Shown: positions 9,158 to 20,188 of the stretch, piece by piece
How the letters are laid out: each line of letters opens with the position of its first letter
Position numbering within the stretch: position 1 is the first letter of the stretch
Assembly: GCF_000517545.1 (NCBI RefSeq)
Contig: NZ_BAIV01000005.1
Span: 62,001 to 126,000, forward strand
Length of the DNA stretch: 64,000 bases
Reading direction: 5' to 3'
Origin: Bacteroides reticulotermitis JCM 10512
GTDB taxonomy: Bacteria; Bacteroidota; Bacteroidia; Bacteroidales; Bacteroidaceae
Translations under genes and position numbers: made by a program
The notes under the pieces: model-generated
What the model was told of the DNA's origin: nothing
Seen by the model: only the letters and a program-made list of their open reading frames with translations
Database searches by the model: none

Positions 9158-12100
9158 ATGAATTTAATCAGAACTGCATTACGCAAGCCAATAGCCGTAT
9201 TGGTTTTGGTGATGGGGCTGTTGTTTTTCGGAATAAAAGCCACCCAGGATGTACGAGTAGATATTCTTCCCGAAATGAATCTGCCAGTTGTCTATATTGC
9301 CCATTCGTTCGGCGGTTATACACCGAGTCAAATGGAGGGATACTTTACGAAGATGTACATTAACATGATGCTGTTTACCAATGGCATCAAGAACATTGAG
9401 ACTAAGAATACGCAAGGCCTTACTTTGATGAAGGTTACTTTCTACGAAGATACGGATATGGGGCAGGCAATTGTCGAGATTAGTGCCCTGTCCAATCGGT
9501 CGCAAGTCTTTCTGCCTCCGGGCGCACCGGCTCCTTTCATTATTCGTTTTGATGCTTCATCGCAGCCCGTCGGGCAACTTGTATTCAAAAGTGCGAGCAA
9601 GACAAATAATGAATTGCAGGATATCGCGAACTTTACGGCCCGCCCGTTTCTCATCGCTATTCCCGGCCTTACCAGTGCACCACCGTTTGGAGGAAGCCCC
9701 CGAACGGTTGAGATCAATGTCGATCCTTCAGCTCTGCGTGTGCATAATATGTCACCCGATCAGATCGTTGAGGCGATAACCAAAAACAATATCACTGCTC
9801 CGGGTGGTAATGTTCAGATCGGCGATATTAATTATCTGACCCCGACCAACAATACGATTAAGTCTATTCAGGACTTTGAGAATATACCTCTTTTTAAAGG
9901 AGATGTTCAGACTGTCTATCTGCGTGATGTCGCAAGCGTCAAAGACGGCGCCGACATCACGACAGGCTATGCCTTGGTCAACGGCAAACGATCCGTTTAT
10001 ATCAATATCGCTAAATCGGGTAAAGCATCGACCTGGGATGTGGTGAAGAAGCTTAAAACTCAGATCCCGGTTATTCAGAAGAATCTGCCGGATGATGTGA
10101 CCATTTCTTACGAGTTTGATCAATCCACCTATGTAATCAATGCTGTCAAGAGTTTACTTGCCGAAGGGATTATAGGCGCTCTACTCACCGGATTGATGGT
10201 TTTACTTTTCCTTCGGGATAGGCGTTCGGCGCTGATTGTGGTTCTTACCATCCCTATTTCACTGATCTCGTCTGTTTTATTTCTTAAGTTATTTGGGCAA
10301 ACCATTAATATAATGACCCTGTCGGGATTGGCTTTGGCAGTAGGTATATTAGTCGACGAAAGTACCGTGACTATTGAAAATATACACCGGCACCTAGAGA
10401 TGGGGAAGAAAAAAGCGACTGCGATTTGGGATGCGTGTAAAGAGATTGCTTTTCCGAAACTTCTCATTATGTTGAGTGTATTAGCCGCTTTCTTTCCGGC
10501 TCTTACCATGTCGGGCATTCCCGGTGCATTGTTCAAACCTTTAGCTTTGGCGATCAGTTTCGCCATGATCACCTCGTTTCTGCTTTCTCAAACATTGGTA
10601 CCGGTTCTTTCCAATTGGTTGATCAAAGAGCCGAGTGGCAAAGTAGCACATAAAGAAAATACTTTCGATCGATATAGAGATAAGTTTGTCCACTTTATCG
10701 GGAAGCTGATCCCGAAACGGAAAATTATCACATTCGGTTACCTCGTAGTGAGTATCGGCGTTGTCGTTTTATTATTTACTACCATCGGAAAAGATGTACT
10801 GCCCGCAGTCAATTCAAGTCAGTTCCAAATGCGAATCAAGGCGCCCGAAGGAACACGGTTGGATGTTACCGAACAAAAGACCCATCAAGTGCTGGATGAG
10901 TTGGAACAGATGATCGGGAAAGAACATATAAAGATCACCTCGGCTTTTGTTGGCCAACACTCTTCTACATTTGCGGTCAGTCCCATCTATCTTTATAACG
11001 CCGGTCCGCACGAAGTTACGCTTCAGGTTGCTATGAATGATAATCGTCTCAACCTCGATGAACTGAAAGAAGATATCCGGAAACGGTTGAAGGAGAAAAT
11101 GCCTGATTTGCAGGTATCTTTCGAACCAATTGATTTGACAGAGAAAGTGTTGAGTCAGGGGACGAATAACCCGATAGAAGTACGTTTCGCCGGCATGATG
11201 AAGAAACGTAATGAGATGTATGCCAATAAACTTCTTGCCAAGCTCAAAGAGATCGATTATTTGCGGGATCAGCAAATACCTCAATCCTTAAACTATCCGA
11301 CGCTGAGCATCGATGTCGATCGTGTACGTGCCGCTCAACTCGGAGTGGATATGATGGATATTACCCGTTCGATGGTTGCTTCTACCTCTTCATCCCGTTA
11401 CACGAATAAGAACTTCTGGATAGGCGGTATGATGAATATGGCGTATGATATTCAGGTACAAATACCCGTTAATGAAATGTCTAGCGTCGATGATTTATCT
11501 AATATTCCGGTATCCAAAGGAGCTCTCCGTCCCGTATTGGGAGATGTGGCTACAATCACGCCGGGCAAAGGATATGGAGAAAGCTATAACAAAGGTTCGA
11601 TGGGATATACGTCGGTGATTGCAAATATTCATAAAAAAGATTTGGGCCGTGCTGCCAAAGATATTAACGCAGCTATTGAGTCGTTGGGAGAAATCCCCAA
11701 AGGCTAAATGTCGAAGTTGCCGGAATGTCGCCCGTGCTGGATGATACGATGGACAGTTTGAATGGAGGGCTTCTTATATCAATTGTTGTGATCTTCCTGA
11801 TGTTGGCAGCTAACTTCCAATCCTTTAAAGTCTCGGCAATCGTATTGGCAAGTGTTCCGGCTGTAATCTTAGGCGCATTGACAATGCTTTTCCTAACCGG
11901 CTCTACGCTTAACCTGCAATCTTATATGGGATTGATTATGTCCATTGGAGTGTCTGTTGCTAACGCTTTGTTGCTGATATCCAATGCGGAGGATATTCGA
12001 AAGAAGACAGGAGATGCACTGAGTGCAGCGAAACAGGCGGCCGCTTTGCGTATACGTCCCATTATTATGACAAGTCTCGCCATGACGGCAGGTATGCTCC

Positions 12101-12306
12101 CTATGGCAATCGGCTTTGGTGAAGGAGGCGATCAGACATCCCCGCTGGGACGGGCTGTGATCGGAGGCTTAATCGCTTCTACTTTCGCGGTGCTGGTCGT
12201 ACTCCCTTTGATTTATGCGTATATACAGAACAAAGCATCCGTAGAATCCGTGTCACTTGATCCGGAAGATGTAGAAAGTAAATATTTTGATAATGAAAAT
12301 AAATAA
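9158..12306 (+). CDS. RND efflux permease, frameshifted
   Basis: Inner-membrane proton-driven pump of the AcrB/CusA superfamily. The first frame (849 residues) has the N-terminal helix, the porter domain, and transmembrane segments with GLALAVGILVDESTVTIENI near residues 392-411. It stops at 11705-11707 after EIPKG. The next frame resumes with NVEVAGMSPVLDDTMDSLNGG and finishes the last transmembrane block, ending at 12306. Adding one base near 11703 joins them to about 1049 residues, normal for the family. I infer a one-base loss. The TolC-like gene ends 4 bases before it and the adaptor follows closely. Substrate class is uncertain; the HYC_CC_PP neighbour hints at metals. Confidence 0.88.
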
Positions 12307-12316
12307 AACAAGTCGT

Positions 12317-13417
12317 ATGAAAAAACTATATAATATCCTGCTGAGTGCAGTATGTATACTTTTAATTGGAGCTTGCTCGACAAAAGATAAGAAAGCAGTA
12401 GAACAAGCGCAGCCGATGAGTATGCCGATGAGCTTTGAGACAACTAAGTTAGAGAAATCCAATCCGGCCATACCGGTTCGGCTTCCGGGAGAATTGGTAG
12501 CCGATCAGGAAGTATTGATTTACGCCAAAGTCCCCAGTTATGTGCAGACCCTTAAAGTCGATGTCGGATCTAAAGTGATGCAAGGCCAAGTCTTGATGAC
12601 ACTGGAAGCTCCGGAGATTCATTCACAATTGGCTTCCGCTCTATCAAAGATGAAAGCGCACGAAGCTGTTTACATTGCCACAAAGGCAACCTATGATCGA
12701 ACTATTAAAGCTGCTGAAACCGTTGGAGCGGTTTCTCAGGATGCAATTGATCAGGCTACGGCCAGGCGAGATGCCGATGAGGCGCAATACATTGCATCGA
12801 AAGCTCTTTATCAAGAAGTAAAGGCAATGGAAAACTACCTCATTATACGCGCTCCCTTCTCGGGAGTGATAACCGATCGTAATACGGATATCGGTACTTA
12901 TGTAGGCCCTGCGGGTAAAGGTTCGGAACAACCCCTGCTGATTTTGCAAAAAGATGAAAAGCTACGCCTTGTGTTGGCAATCCCCGAAGCTCACACTCCT
13001 TATGTGCAGTTGGGTGATACCGTGAGGTTTTCGGCCAAATCTATCCCTCAGAAAGTCTTTATCGGAATTGTTGCCCGTAGAGCAGGCGCTTTAGATACTA
13101 AACTGCGAGCAGAACGAGTTGAGGTCGATATACCAAACTCTGACAGGCTCTTATTACCTCGGATGATTGTTGATGCCAATATCACACTTCGCGCTAAAGA
13201 ACCTACATTCTTTATTCCCAAATCAGCCTTAGTCGATGGCAATATGGGGGTGTATATTATGAAAGTTGTCGAAGGTAAAACGCAGAAAGTATCAGTCCGA
13301 AAGGGTCGATCCCAGGGAATGACCGTAGAAATATTCGGCAGTTTGAACGACGGCGATGAGATACTGCTCAAAGTGAGTGAAGAAACGAAAGAAAATATAG
13401 TTATACCTACAAAATAG
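12317..13417 (+). CDS. RND efflux periplasmic adaptor (HlyD family), lipoprotein
   Basis: The adaptor joins the inner-membrane pump to the outer-membrane channel. Starting at ATG 12317 gives a clean lipoprotein signal, MKKLYNILLSAVCILLIGAC, with the acylated Cys at residue 20; an upstream ATG at 12287 overlaps the permease end and would bury this signal. After it come a barrel-sandwich half (VPSYVQTLKVDVGSKVMQGQVLMTLEAPE), a helical hairpin rich in Ala and Glu (about residues 105-170), the second half (YLIIRAPFSGVITDRNTDIGTYVG), a beta-barrel and a membrane-proximal domain. Third gene of the tolC-permease-adaptor set; a strong terminator follows. Confidence 0.9.
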   Translation: MKKLYNILLSAVCILLIGACSTKDKKAVEQAQPMSMPMSFETTKLEKSNPAIPVRLPGELVADQEVLIYAKVPSYVQTLKVDVGSKVMQGQVLMTLEAPEIHSQLASALSKMKAHEAVYIATKATYDRTIKAAETVGAVSQDAIDQATARRDADEAQYIASKALYQEVKAMENYLIIRAPFSGVITDRNTDIGTYVGPAGKGSEQPLLILQKDEKLRLVLAIPEAHTPYVQLGDTVRFSAKSIPQKVFIGIVARRAGALDTKLRAERVEVDIPNSDRLLLPRMIVDANITLRAKEPTFFIPKSALVDGNMGVYIMKVVEGKTQKVSVRKGRSQGMTVEIFGSLNDGDEILLKVSEETKENIVIPTK

Positions 13418-13431
13418 ATATAATCATTTGG

Positions 13432-13466
13432 AAGCGTGTTGGCCTTGAATAAGCCAACACGCTTTT
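13432..13466 (+). terminator. Terminator of the efflux operon
   Basis: AAGCGTGTTGGC at 13432-13443 pairs exactly with 13453-13464 across a 9-base loop, with a short T-run. Confidence 0.85.
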
Positions 13467-13636
13467 GAATATAAACGATGCAACGACATATCTACGAATC
13501 AGGTGAAATTCATCCCGACTTTTACCTGATTCCCAAGTGCTACCATCCAATGCTTCCACGGAACCTCCTGATTTGCAAAATGTAATCTGTATCGCATATT
13601 GAATGAAAATCGTATGATTTTATCCAATTATATGAT

Positions 13637-13644
13637 TACATTTG
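13637..13644 (+). promoter_or_regulatory. -7 box TACATTTG for the histidine kinase
   Basis: A perfect TAnnTTTG match 38 bases before the kinase start. No -33 element is visible at the usual distance, which would fit an activated promoter. A 9-bp inverted repeat (13496-13504 with 13524-13532) lies further upstream. Confidence 0.5.
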
Positions 13645-13681
13645 CGACAAAATCGAGCGATATATAATACAAAAGCACGTT

Positions 13682-15712
13682 ATGAAAAGAGTCTCTATTA
13701 TTATAATTCATTTATCTCTCTTCTTATTTACTCAGCAAATACAAGCACAACAGAGTGCGAACAAGCATAAGCCATCCTATACCGCTATCATGGATACAAT
13801 TTCCCGAAACGATCTCAGTATAGAAGAAAAGTATAAGTTTACGCAAAAAATCGCTCACTTACCAGTGCGTGAACAGATAGCGGTTGAAGAGGCGATAGCG
13901 AAATATGCGAAAGAGGAGACAGATAAAGCTAAGTTTATTACCCTCAACTGTATGATATACAACCAATATAGTGCAATGGGAGAGATGGACGATGCAAAAC
14001 GGTATCTTGATATTGCCGCCCAATATAAAGATCAAACGTTTAATGTTGATGCGCTGGGAGCCTTATACTATCAAACGGGAAATTACTATTACAGCATAGA
14101 TGAAGAGAAAAAGGCGCATGAGAATTATTATAAAGCCATATCCTATTATAAACAGTCGAATACAAAGAAGTTCTTTTTGAATTTTTTGTATTATCGGATT
14201 GGCAATGCCTATCTATTGAAAGAAGATCTGGGGAGTCTCTCAAAGATCGTCGAAGAGATGCTTGCTATTAAGTTTGATGATCCGTATAAAATCTACTATG
14301 ACAATATTTACTCCTTTGTGGCATCATACTACCAGATAAAGGCAAACAAAGAACCGCAAGCTTTTCGGAAGAATATGCGGAAAGCTCTATTTTATCTGGA
14401 AAAATCAATTGAAATCTATGAAAAGCACAAGAAGACCGCTCCCAATCTGCTGACAGCCCGAAGAATGGCATGCCAGAACCATTTGATGGTGGCAGACATT
14501 TATCTAAAGATAGAACCGGAAAACATGAAGGCCATTATGAGTCACTTCAAGCAGGGAGAGACTTACTTGGATAAAGAGCACCCGTCTTCACTTGCAAGAT
14601 ACAAGCTTGTCAAAGCTTCGATCGATACCGAGTAACAGAAACTTCAGAAGGCCATTAGTGACTTGAAAAAAGAAGAAAAAGTGCAATTAACTAGTAAAAA
14701 CGTAGATAGAGAAAGAGATAAACTCCTCTTTAGTATTTATAAAAGATTGTCGCAAGCTTACGAAAAACATGGTAACTACAAGGAAGCATTGAAGTATGAC
14801 CAGTTGAAAGATAAGGTCGAAAGCCGAATTAGCGACAGTCAGAAATACCACGAGATAAAAGAATTGAATATAAAATATGAAACGGCGGAAAAAGAGCTTG
14901 AAATAAGCAGGCTTAACAAAGAGTTTGAAGCAGCGCAGTACAGACGTATACTTTCTATTACCGGATTTCTTCTTTTGACAATGCTTCTTGCAACCTTATT
15001 CCTCTACGAGCGGACCAAAAAACTGAAGAAAAGTAGAGAAGCTCTGCTCATGGCGGATCGAATGAAGCAAAAAGATCTGGAGCATCAGGCTTTTTACAAT
15101 GAGACGAAGCAATGTTTAGTTCGCAATTACCTCGATGGGCTGGAAGCTGAACGCATCCGTCTCGCCCGCGAGTTGCATGATAACGTATCCAATCAGTTAG
15201 TCGTTTTGAAGATGGAGATTGAACGAAGAGAAAAACTTCATCCTATTGCCCAATCGGTAGCGGATCTACATACGGAGGTACGTAACATTTCCCACGGGTT
15301 AATGCCGCCTGTTTTTCAATACGCCACTCTTTCCGAGATAATCAAAGACTACGTATATCAACAAAATCTGAAAGGAAACATCCTCTTTACCGCTGTCATT
15401 AGTCCCGAAGACTACAATTGGGAGACAGTTCCCTCCGAACTCTCGATAGAAGTATATCGCATCCTGCAAGAAGCTATCGGTAACGCGATCAGGCATGCGG
15501 AAACCGGAGAAGTAGATATTGTGTTGAAGGTTGTCGATGGCATATTGATGCTTGACATTGCAGACAATGGTAAGGGGTTTGTCGTTGGCGAGCAGAAAGC
15601 GGGGTTGGGGCTGCGTATCATTGAAGAACGTGCCGAAGCCATCAACGGCACCTTAGAGATTCAGTCGGAGATCAACAAAGGCACCGTTGTCAAACTGCAA
15701 GTGGCTTTATAA
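13682..15712 (+). CDS. TPR-containing sensor histidine kinase with an internal stop
   Basis: The signal peptide (MKRVSIIIIHLSLFLFTQQIQAQ) is followed by about 300 residues of TPR-like helices, predicted periplasmic. A coiled coil, one membrane segment (ILSITGFLLLTMLLATLFLY), a HisKA_3 box (LARELHDNVSNQLVVLK, His about 499) and a HATPase domain (EAIGNAIRHAE, DIADNGKGF, GLGLRIIEERAE) come next. This is the NarX/DesK-type layout. A TAA at 14633-14635 interrupts the frame, but both sides are in the same frame and read smoothly across, so a single substitution (for example CAA to TAA) is the simplest cause. If real, no kinase domain would be made from the first start. The likely partner regulator is converging on it at 15728. 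Confidence 0.82.
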
Positions 15713-15727
15713 TCCCGTTTGCTATTC

Positions 15728-16399
15728 TCACTCGTCAATAGCCAGAAACCCGTTTGCAATAGCCTTGGAAACTAATTCTGCTGCGCTGTTTACATCGAAT
15801 TTGCGGAAAATATCTTTGCGATAAGACATAATGGTATTCTTTTTATAACCAAGTTGTAGAGCGATCTCTTCCGACGTTTTTCCTTTCGCCATTAACTGTA
15901 TGATTTTTAAATCCGTTGCATTAAACTTCTCAAAAAACAAGTGAGAGTCATGCGTCGGTAAGCTACAGCTGTTCTGCAAATATTTAAGGCGTTGGCAATA
16001 ATACTTGCGTCCATCCATAACCTGCTCTATAGCCTTTTTCAACACATCGAGCGGATAGCTTTTAAGAACGATGCCGTCTACGTCATACTGAATCAAACGC
16101 TTCACCACCCAAATCTCCTCACGCATGGTATGGACTATGATTTTGGCGGAGGGATATATGGCTTTAAGCTGTTCGAGAAGCTCTGTCCCATCGATATCTT
16201 TTAACCCTAAATCTAATATGTAGAGGTCATAAGGGCGCTTCCGAACGTGTTGCAAGAATGTTCGACCCTCTGTAAACAAGAATGTCTGCGCATTGGCTAG
16301 ATTATCTCTCAAATAAGAGGCAACTCCCTGAAGCACTGATTCATGGTCGTCAATTATAGCCAAGCTTATTTTATCCGTTAGTGTATTGTAAGCATGCAT
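15728..16399 (-). CDS. NarL/LuxR-type response regulator
   Basis: A 223-residue transcription regulator. The receiver domain has the acidic pair IIDDHE (residues 15-20), the phospho-acceptor Asp63 in YILDLGL, a Thr in HTMRE and the Lys in VLKSYP. The C-terminal LuxR helix-turn-helix runs from FNATDLKIIQLMAKGKTSEEIA to KKNTIMSYRKDIFRKF. It lies tail to tail with the histidine kinase (15 bases apart), and the HisKA_3 kinase type pairs with this regulator type. It is also divergent from the tubulin-like operon, with a palindrome between, so it might control that operon, the efflux genes, or both; this is inference. Confidence 0.9.
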   Translation of the reverse strand: MHAYNTLTDKISLAIIDDHESVLQGVASYLRDNLANAQTFLFTEGRTFLQHVRKRPYDLYILDLGLKDIDGTELLEQLKAIYPSAKIIVHTMREEIWVVKRLIQYDVDGIVLKSYPLDVLKKAIEQVMDGRKYYCQRLKYLQNSCSLPTHDSHLFFEKFNATDLKIIQLMAKGKTSEEIALQLGYKKNTIMSYRKDIFRKFDVNSAAELVSKAIANGFLAIDE

Positions 16400-16465
16400 T
16401 TGGTCTCAATGAATAATAATATTTATTATATAATTTTCAAAAGTACAAATAAAAAAACGAAAATA

Positions 16466-16483
16466 CACCCCTAAATAGGGGTG
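16466..16483. promoter_or_regulatory. Palindrome in the divergent control region
   Basis: CACCCCTA at 16466-16473 and TAGGGGTG at 16476-16483 form a perfect 8-bp inverted repeat with 2 bases between. It sits between the response regulator start and the first gene of the tubulin-like operon. The tight spacing fits a dimeric regulator site better than a terminator. Confidence 0.45.
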
Positions 16484-16560
16484 CATTAATTCGGTTTGTA
16501 TGACAAACTTTGCACACATAATCAAATATTGGAAAAAACATTTAAATATAACAAGTTCGC

Positions 16561-17108
16561 GTGCTCTCTCTTGCCACCCATATTATAAGTTCTTTGTTAT
16601 TGGCGCTTCTAATAACTGTTGTTCTCATATTCGTATGTATATGGGTGATGAAACTGTTATTTCCACGTCGTTCACTCCATATAGACATTGGCTTTATTTT
16701 GGGTATGGGCGTGCTTAGTCTTATTCTATTTATCCAGAGCTTTTTGTTTTGTGGGGCAGGTTATGCCAAGAAGTACGTGGTACAGTAGAAACTGCGATAC
16801 AGGCTGCGGTAAATATAGAGGAAAATGGGATCGATTTGAACAGTAAAGAAATCGAAGTTGTGAAAACAACGATTATCAATGAATATCCCTTACTGAAGCG
16901 GTATATAAAGAACATGAATGAATCTGAATTCAAAGATGGCTTCACCAACATAGTCTCTCCTGTCTATTCACTTATTAATAAGTATATGTGGCGACGTGTA
17001 CTGTGGATGGTGGGAGCATTACTAGTTATCGGAGGCACTCTTTATTATAAAGAGAACAAAGAGCAGCAAAGGGCTGATTATTTAAGAAACAGGCTATTAA
17101 ATTTATAA
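16561..17108 (+). CDS. Small membrane protein of the tubulin-like operon, frameshifted
   Basis: I do not recognise a family. The first frame opens at GTG 16561 (an in-frame TAA sits just upstream) and gives two membrane segments, ISSLLLALLITVVLIFVCIWVM and IGFILGMGVLSLILFIQSFLF. It then runs into a stop at 16788. The second frame, read from about 16749, gives WGRLCQEVRGTVETAIQAAV, a soluble helical region, and a third membrane segment (VLWMVGALLVIGGTLYY) followed by a charged tail. Restoring one T in the T-rich stretch at about 16745 joins them into about 183 residues. It ends 13 bases before the tubulin-like gene, so it is probably the first gene of that operon and a membrane partner of the GTPase. 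Confidence 0.55.
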
Positions 17109-17121
17109 AAACAAACGTGCG

Positions 17122-20100
17122 ATGGATATAAAAGAGAATCACATCCTTGTCGGATTAGGAGGGACAGGGGGTAAAATCCTTAAAGCTTTTCGTAAAAGGC
17201 TGTATCAGGAATATAATGCCGATGATAGGGCTGGGTTACCGGTAGGTTATGTATACATAGACTCTACCAGAGAGATGATGCAACCTAATGACGTCACATT
17301 TCGGGTATTGGGGCAGGACGCCTCTTTCAACGAAAGTGAATTTGTTTTTATTAAAGGTGTAGACTTGCATAGCGTCTTTAGCAACCCCAGTGGATTTCCG
17401 GGGTTGAAAGGATTTATCGGTGATCCCGAAGTGATGCAGAAAACAATAGGCAGTGTAGATGCCGCAGCGGCTCAAAAGCGGCGTGCCGGCAGAATCCTGT
17501 TTGGTAGTTCCGTGCAAAGCTATATTAATACCCTGAAAGGTCAATATACCAAAGTAAAGGCGATTAGCAGTACTACCAGTCTGAATATTCATATATTTAC
17601 CGGTTTGGCCGGGGGAACAGGTTCCGGTTCTATTATAGATGTAATCGCTCAAACACGCAATGAATACAGAGATGCTAATATCGTACTCTATTGCATGGTG
17701 CCCGAACATACTCCTCCCGGGTCTTCGGATGCGGGACGCTATCATGCAAACGGATATGCTGCTCTGTTAGAGATCAACGCGTTGATGACTAAAAAGTATA
17801 TGCCCTACGACGTGACGGGAATCAACGAGCGCGTTCCTTTAGAACATCTCAAGAAGGTAGTAGATAGTTGTATCCTTTATAGCAATGAAAATGAGAACGG
17901 GCTGACCGTTGAATCACATAAACAATTGCCGATTATCGTTTCGGACTTCCTGTACAATCGCATCTTCTTAACGCAGAATGATACAACGGAAGAATTCTTG
18001 CGTGCGTATAGCCTCGAGAATATTGAAGACTTTCGCAATGAGAATAGTGAGAAAGTAAAAGAAGGTGTAGTCGATATTGTTCGTTCCAAGGCTTTCAGCT
18101 CATTCGGTATTAAGAGAGTGGTCATTCCGGAAGAGGAAATAGTTGAATACTTCACTTACTCTTTTGGCCGACAAGCCCTTTTGCAGCTACGTTTCAATAA
18201 TTGGAATGATGACATGGGCTTCCGGGATACGCCTGCCAATATCGACTTTCATTCGTTTGTGAAAGAAGCGGAACAATTGGAGCGTTGGAGACTGACGGAT
18301 AAACATTTGACTTTAGATAAACCGATCTTAGAATCCGACCAAAAAAAGTGGAATAGCTTCGCCGATTATTGGGGAGGTGTAATTCCTGTGTGGACAGAAG
18401 AAGCCAGTCGGCAGAAAATACCCTTGAACGAACTGGAAAAGTATTGCTCGGAAGGGTACGATAAGTTTTTCCGTAAAGTGGGTGTTAAAAACTTCTTTGA
18501 GGGGAAGACACAAGCGAAAGAAGAACATGCCAATGAGATCTGTACGCTGATTGAACAGTATATGTTCGACAAATGGTGTACGGGTGATTTGTCTTTGTAT
18601 AATTTATGCCAGCTAATAGACCGCATTATTGAAAGTACGGACTTGAGGCGTAAAGAGTGTGAAGGAAACATTTCCAGTTGGAATCAGACCATCGAACAAT
18701 TGGAAAAAGCGAAAGCGATGAGCCAGTTAGATTGGTCAAGTAAAGGTTTTATCGGTGGTCTTCTTTCTAAAAATAAATTAGTTCAGACGCATGCCACAAT
18801 CATGCAGCAGATGTATATTAAGAAGAGTGAAGTAGAAGGATTACACTTCGCTGTCTCTATGTTGGGAGTGTTGTTGAATAAGCTGAATGGATTGAGAGGA
18901 CGGATCGAACGTTTTGTGAATGTAATTAACGAAGCGTTGGACGATGCCGATAAGCAAATCGGAGGCCGTTGTCAGGATCAGGGAGCTATTTCCAACTTAC
19001 AGGAGACGATTATTCGCTTTTATGATAACTCTGCTGTACAAAAATTCACGAAAGATGTGGTTAAGGACAAGAACCGTCAGAAGTCAATCTCGGATGAGTT
19101 CCGTCAGGAACTTGTAAAGATGATCGGTTCCGACCAAACATTTGCTCGCGCCAATGCGGCTATCTCAACTGATAATATAACCACCCTATTAGATACCATC
19201 GTACGCCGTAAATCCATTATTATTCACGATGAGATCTTGATAGAAAACAATGAGAAGCTAATCAACCGCAATATTCTCGAACAGTTGAATGAGCAATATC
19301 GTTCGGATGATGACTTGAGAGCTTTTGCCAAGAAAATCATTGAGCAAAGCGGTGTATTCTTAACCTTTAGTCCGACGGAGAACAACCGTGCGATAAAGAA
19401 TAATCCGATTCCCCAACCGGGATTGAATATTGATCGTAAGATCGTATTGATCAACTTGCCCAAAGCAGAGGGAAATGAACAGATACAGAAATTTGCCGGA
19501 AAACTAAAAGACGCATTGATTAATGCTGTCACCGGTGGGGTACAAGTAAAAGTCGATATGAATGGAGTTCTTAAGAATGAAATGACCATTGCTTGTATAA
19601 CCTACTGTTTCCCGATACGCGTTTTAAAGGAACTTCCTTTCATGAAGGAAAAGTATGATTATTTGGTAACCAATCCCAATGAAGCACGTCAGAATCGTAC
19701 CGTATTACACACCGAAGGAACAGGTGAATCTTTCCCGAGTTTGTTCGTAGCCAACGACATACTACCTTCTGAGTTGCGTAAGATCTATACACCTTATCTG
19801 ATTTTAGCATATGCGTTAGGAATCATCAAATATGCCGACAAGCAAGATGGTACCGGATTGAGCGCGTACGGAACAGTCGAAGAAGACGCTTTAGGCTTGG
19901 AGGTTCTAGAGCCCATGGCCGATAAGTTTATTGACATACCGTTTTGTGATAAGTTCAAAGAAGAATTCGGTGAGGACTTGAAGGCGAAATTTGCAACAGC
20001 TCTGAAAGCGGATTATCTACATGTTGAAAAGCGTAAAATGTTGGTGACCGAGATTCAGGGACTCATTAAGAATGTCATCTTACCGGAATGTGGCAATAAC

Positions 20101-20166
20101 CAGGGAACGGAACAGTTCCTCTTCTTTAAGGATGCCGCATTACAAGCGATTGAATTGGTTAAATAA
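17122..20166 (+). CDS. Tubulin/FtsZ-like GTPase (Tubulin_2 family), 1014 residues
   Basis: The N-terminus HILVGLGGTGGKILKAF (glycine-rich loop, residues 11-18) and GLAGGTGSGSIIDVIAQ (residues 161-177) match the two nucleotide-binding loops of the tubulin/FtsZ superfamily; the second is the tubulin signature GGTGSG. The segment SSDAGRYHANGYAALLEINALM lies near 205-225. FtsZ has about 380 residues, so some 600 extra residues follow. They are largely helical and charged, with a coiled-coil-like region around 510-630. Such long bacterial forms are known as Tubulin_2 or FtsZ-like proteins and have been suggested to act in membrane remodelling, but their job is unproven. It lies in an eight-gene operon with membrane and secreted partners. 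It is not the division FtsZ: no dcw genes are near. Confidence 0.85.
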   Translation: MDIKENHILVGLGGTGGKILKAFRKRLYQEYNADDRAGLPVGYVYIDSTREMMQPNDVTFRVLGQDASFNESEFVFIKGVDLHSVFSNPSGFPGLKGFIGDPEVMQKTIGSVDAAAAQKRRAGRILFGSSVQSYINTLKGQYTKVKAISSTTSLNIHIFTGLAGGTGSGSIIDVIAQTRNEYRDANIVLYCMVPEHTPPGSSDAGRYHANGYAALLEINALMTKKYMPYDVTGINERVPLEHLKKVVDSCILYSNENENGLTVESHKQLPIIVSDFLYNRIFLTQNDTTEEFLRAYSLENIEDFRNENSEKVKEGVVDIVRSKAFSSFGIKRVVIPEEEIVEYFTYSFGRQALLQLRFNNWNDDMGFRDTPANIDFHSFVKEAEQLERWRLTDKHLTLDKPILESDQKKWNSFADYWGGVIPVWTEEASRQKIPLNELEKYCSEGYDKFFRKVGVKNFFEGKTQAKEEHANEICTLIEQYMFDKWCTGDLSLYNLCQLIDRIIESTDLRRKECEGNISSWNQTIEQLEKAKAMSQLDWSSKGFIGGLLSKNKLVQTHATIMQQMYIKKSEVEGLHFAVSMLGVLLNKLNGLRGRIERFVNVINEALDDADKQIGGRCQDQGAISNLQETIIRFYDNSAVQKFTKDVVKDKNRQKSISDEFRQELVKMIGSDQTFARANAAISTDNITTLLDTIVRRKSIIIHDEILIENNEKLINRNILEQLNEQYRSDDDLRAFAKKIIEQSGVFLTFSPTENNRAIKNNPIPQPGLNIDRKIVLINLPKAEGNEQIQKFAGKLKDALINAVTGGVQVKVDMNGVLKNEMTIACITYCFPIRVLKELPFMKEKYDYLVTNPNEARQNRTVLHTEGTGESFPSLFVANDILPSELRKIYTPYLILAYALGIIKYADKQDGTGLSAYGTVEEDALGLEVLEPMADKFIDIPFCDKFKEEFGEDLKAKFATALKADYLHVEKRKMLVTEIQGLIKNVILPECGNNQGTEQFLFFKDAALQAIELVK

Positions 20167-20188
20167 TAGATAAATAAGAAGATAAATT

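Noticed and set aside
17122..20166. Division gene ftsZ
   Set aside because: It is more than twice the usual length, the cell-division gene cluster is absent, and its neighbours are secreted proteins.
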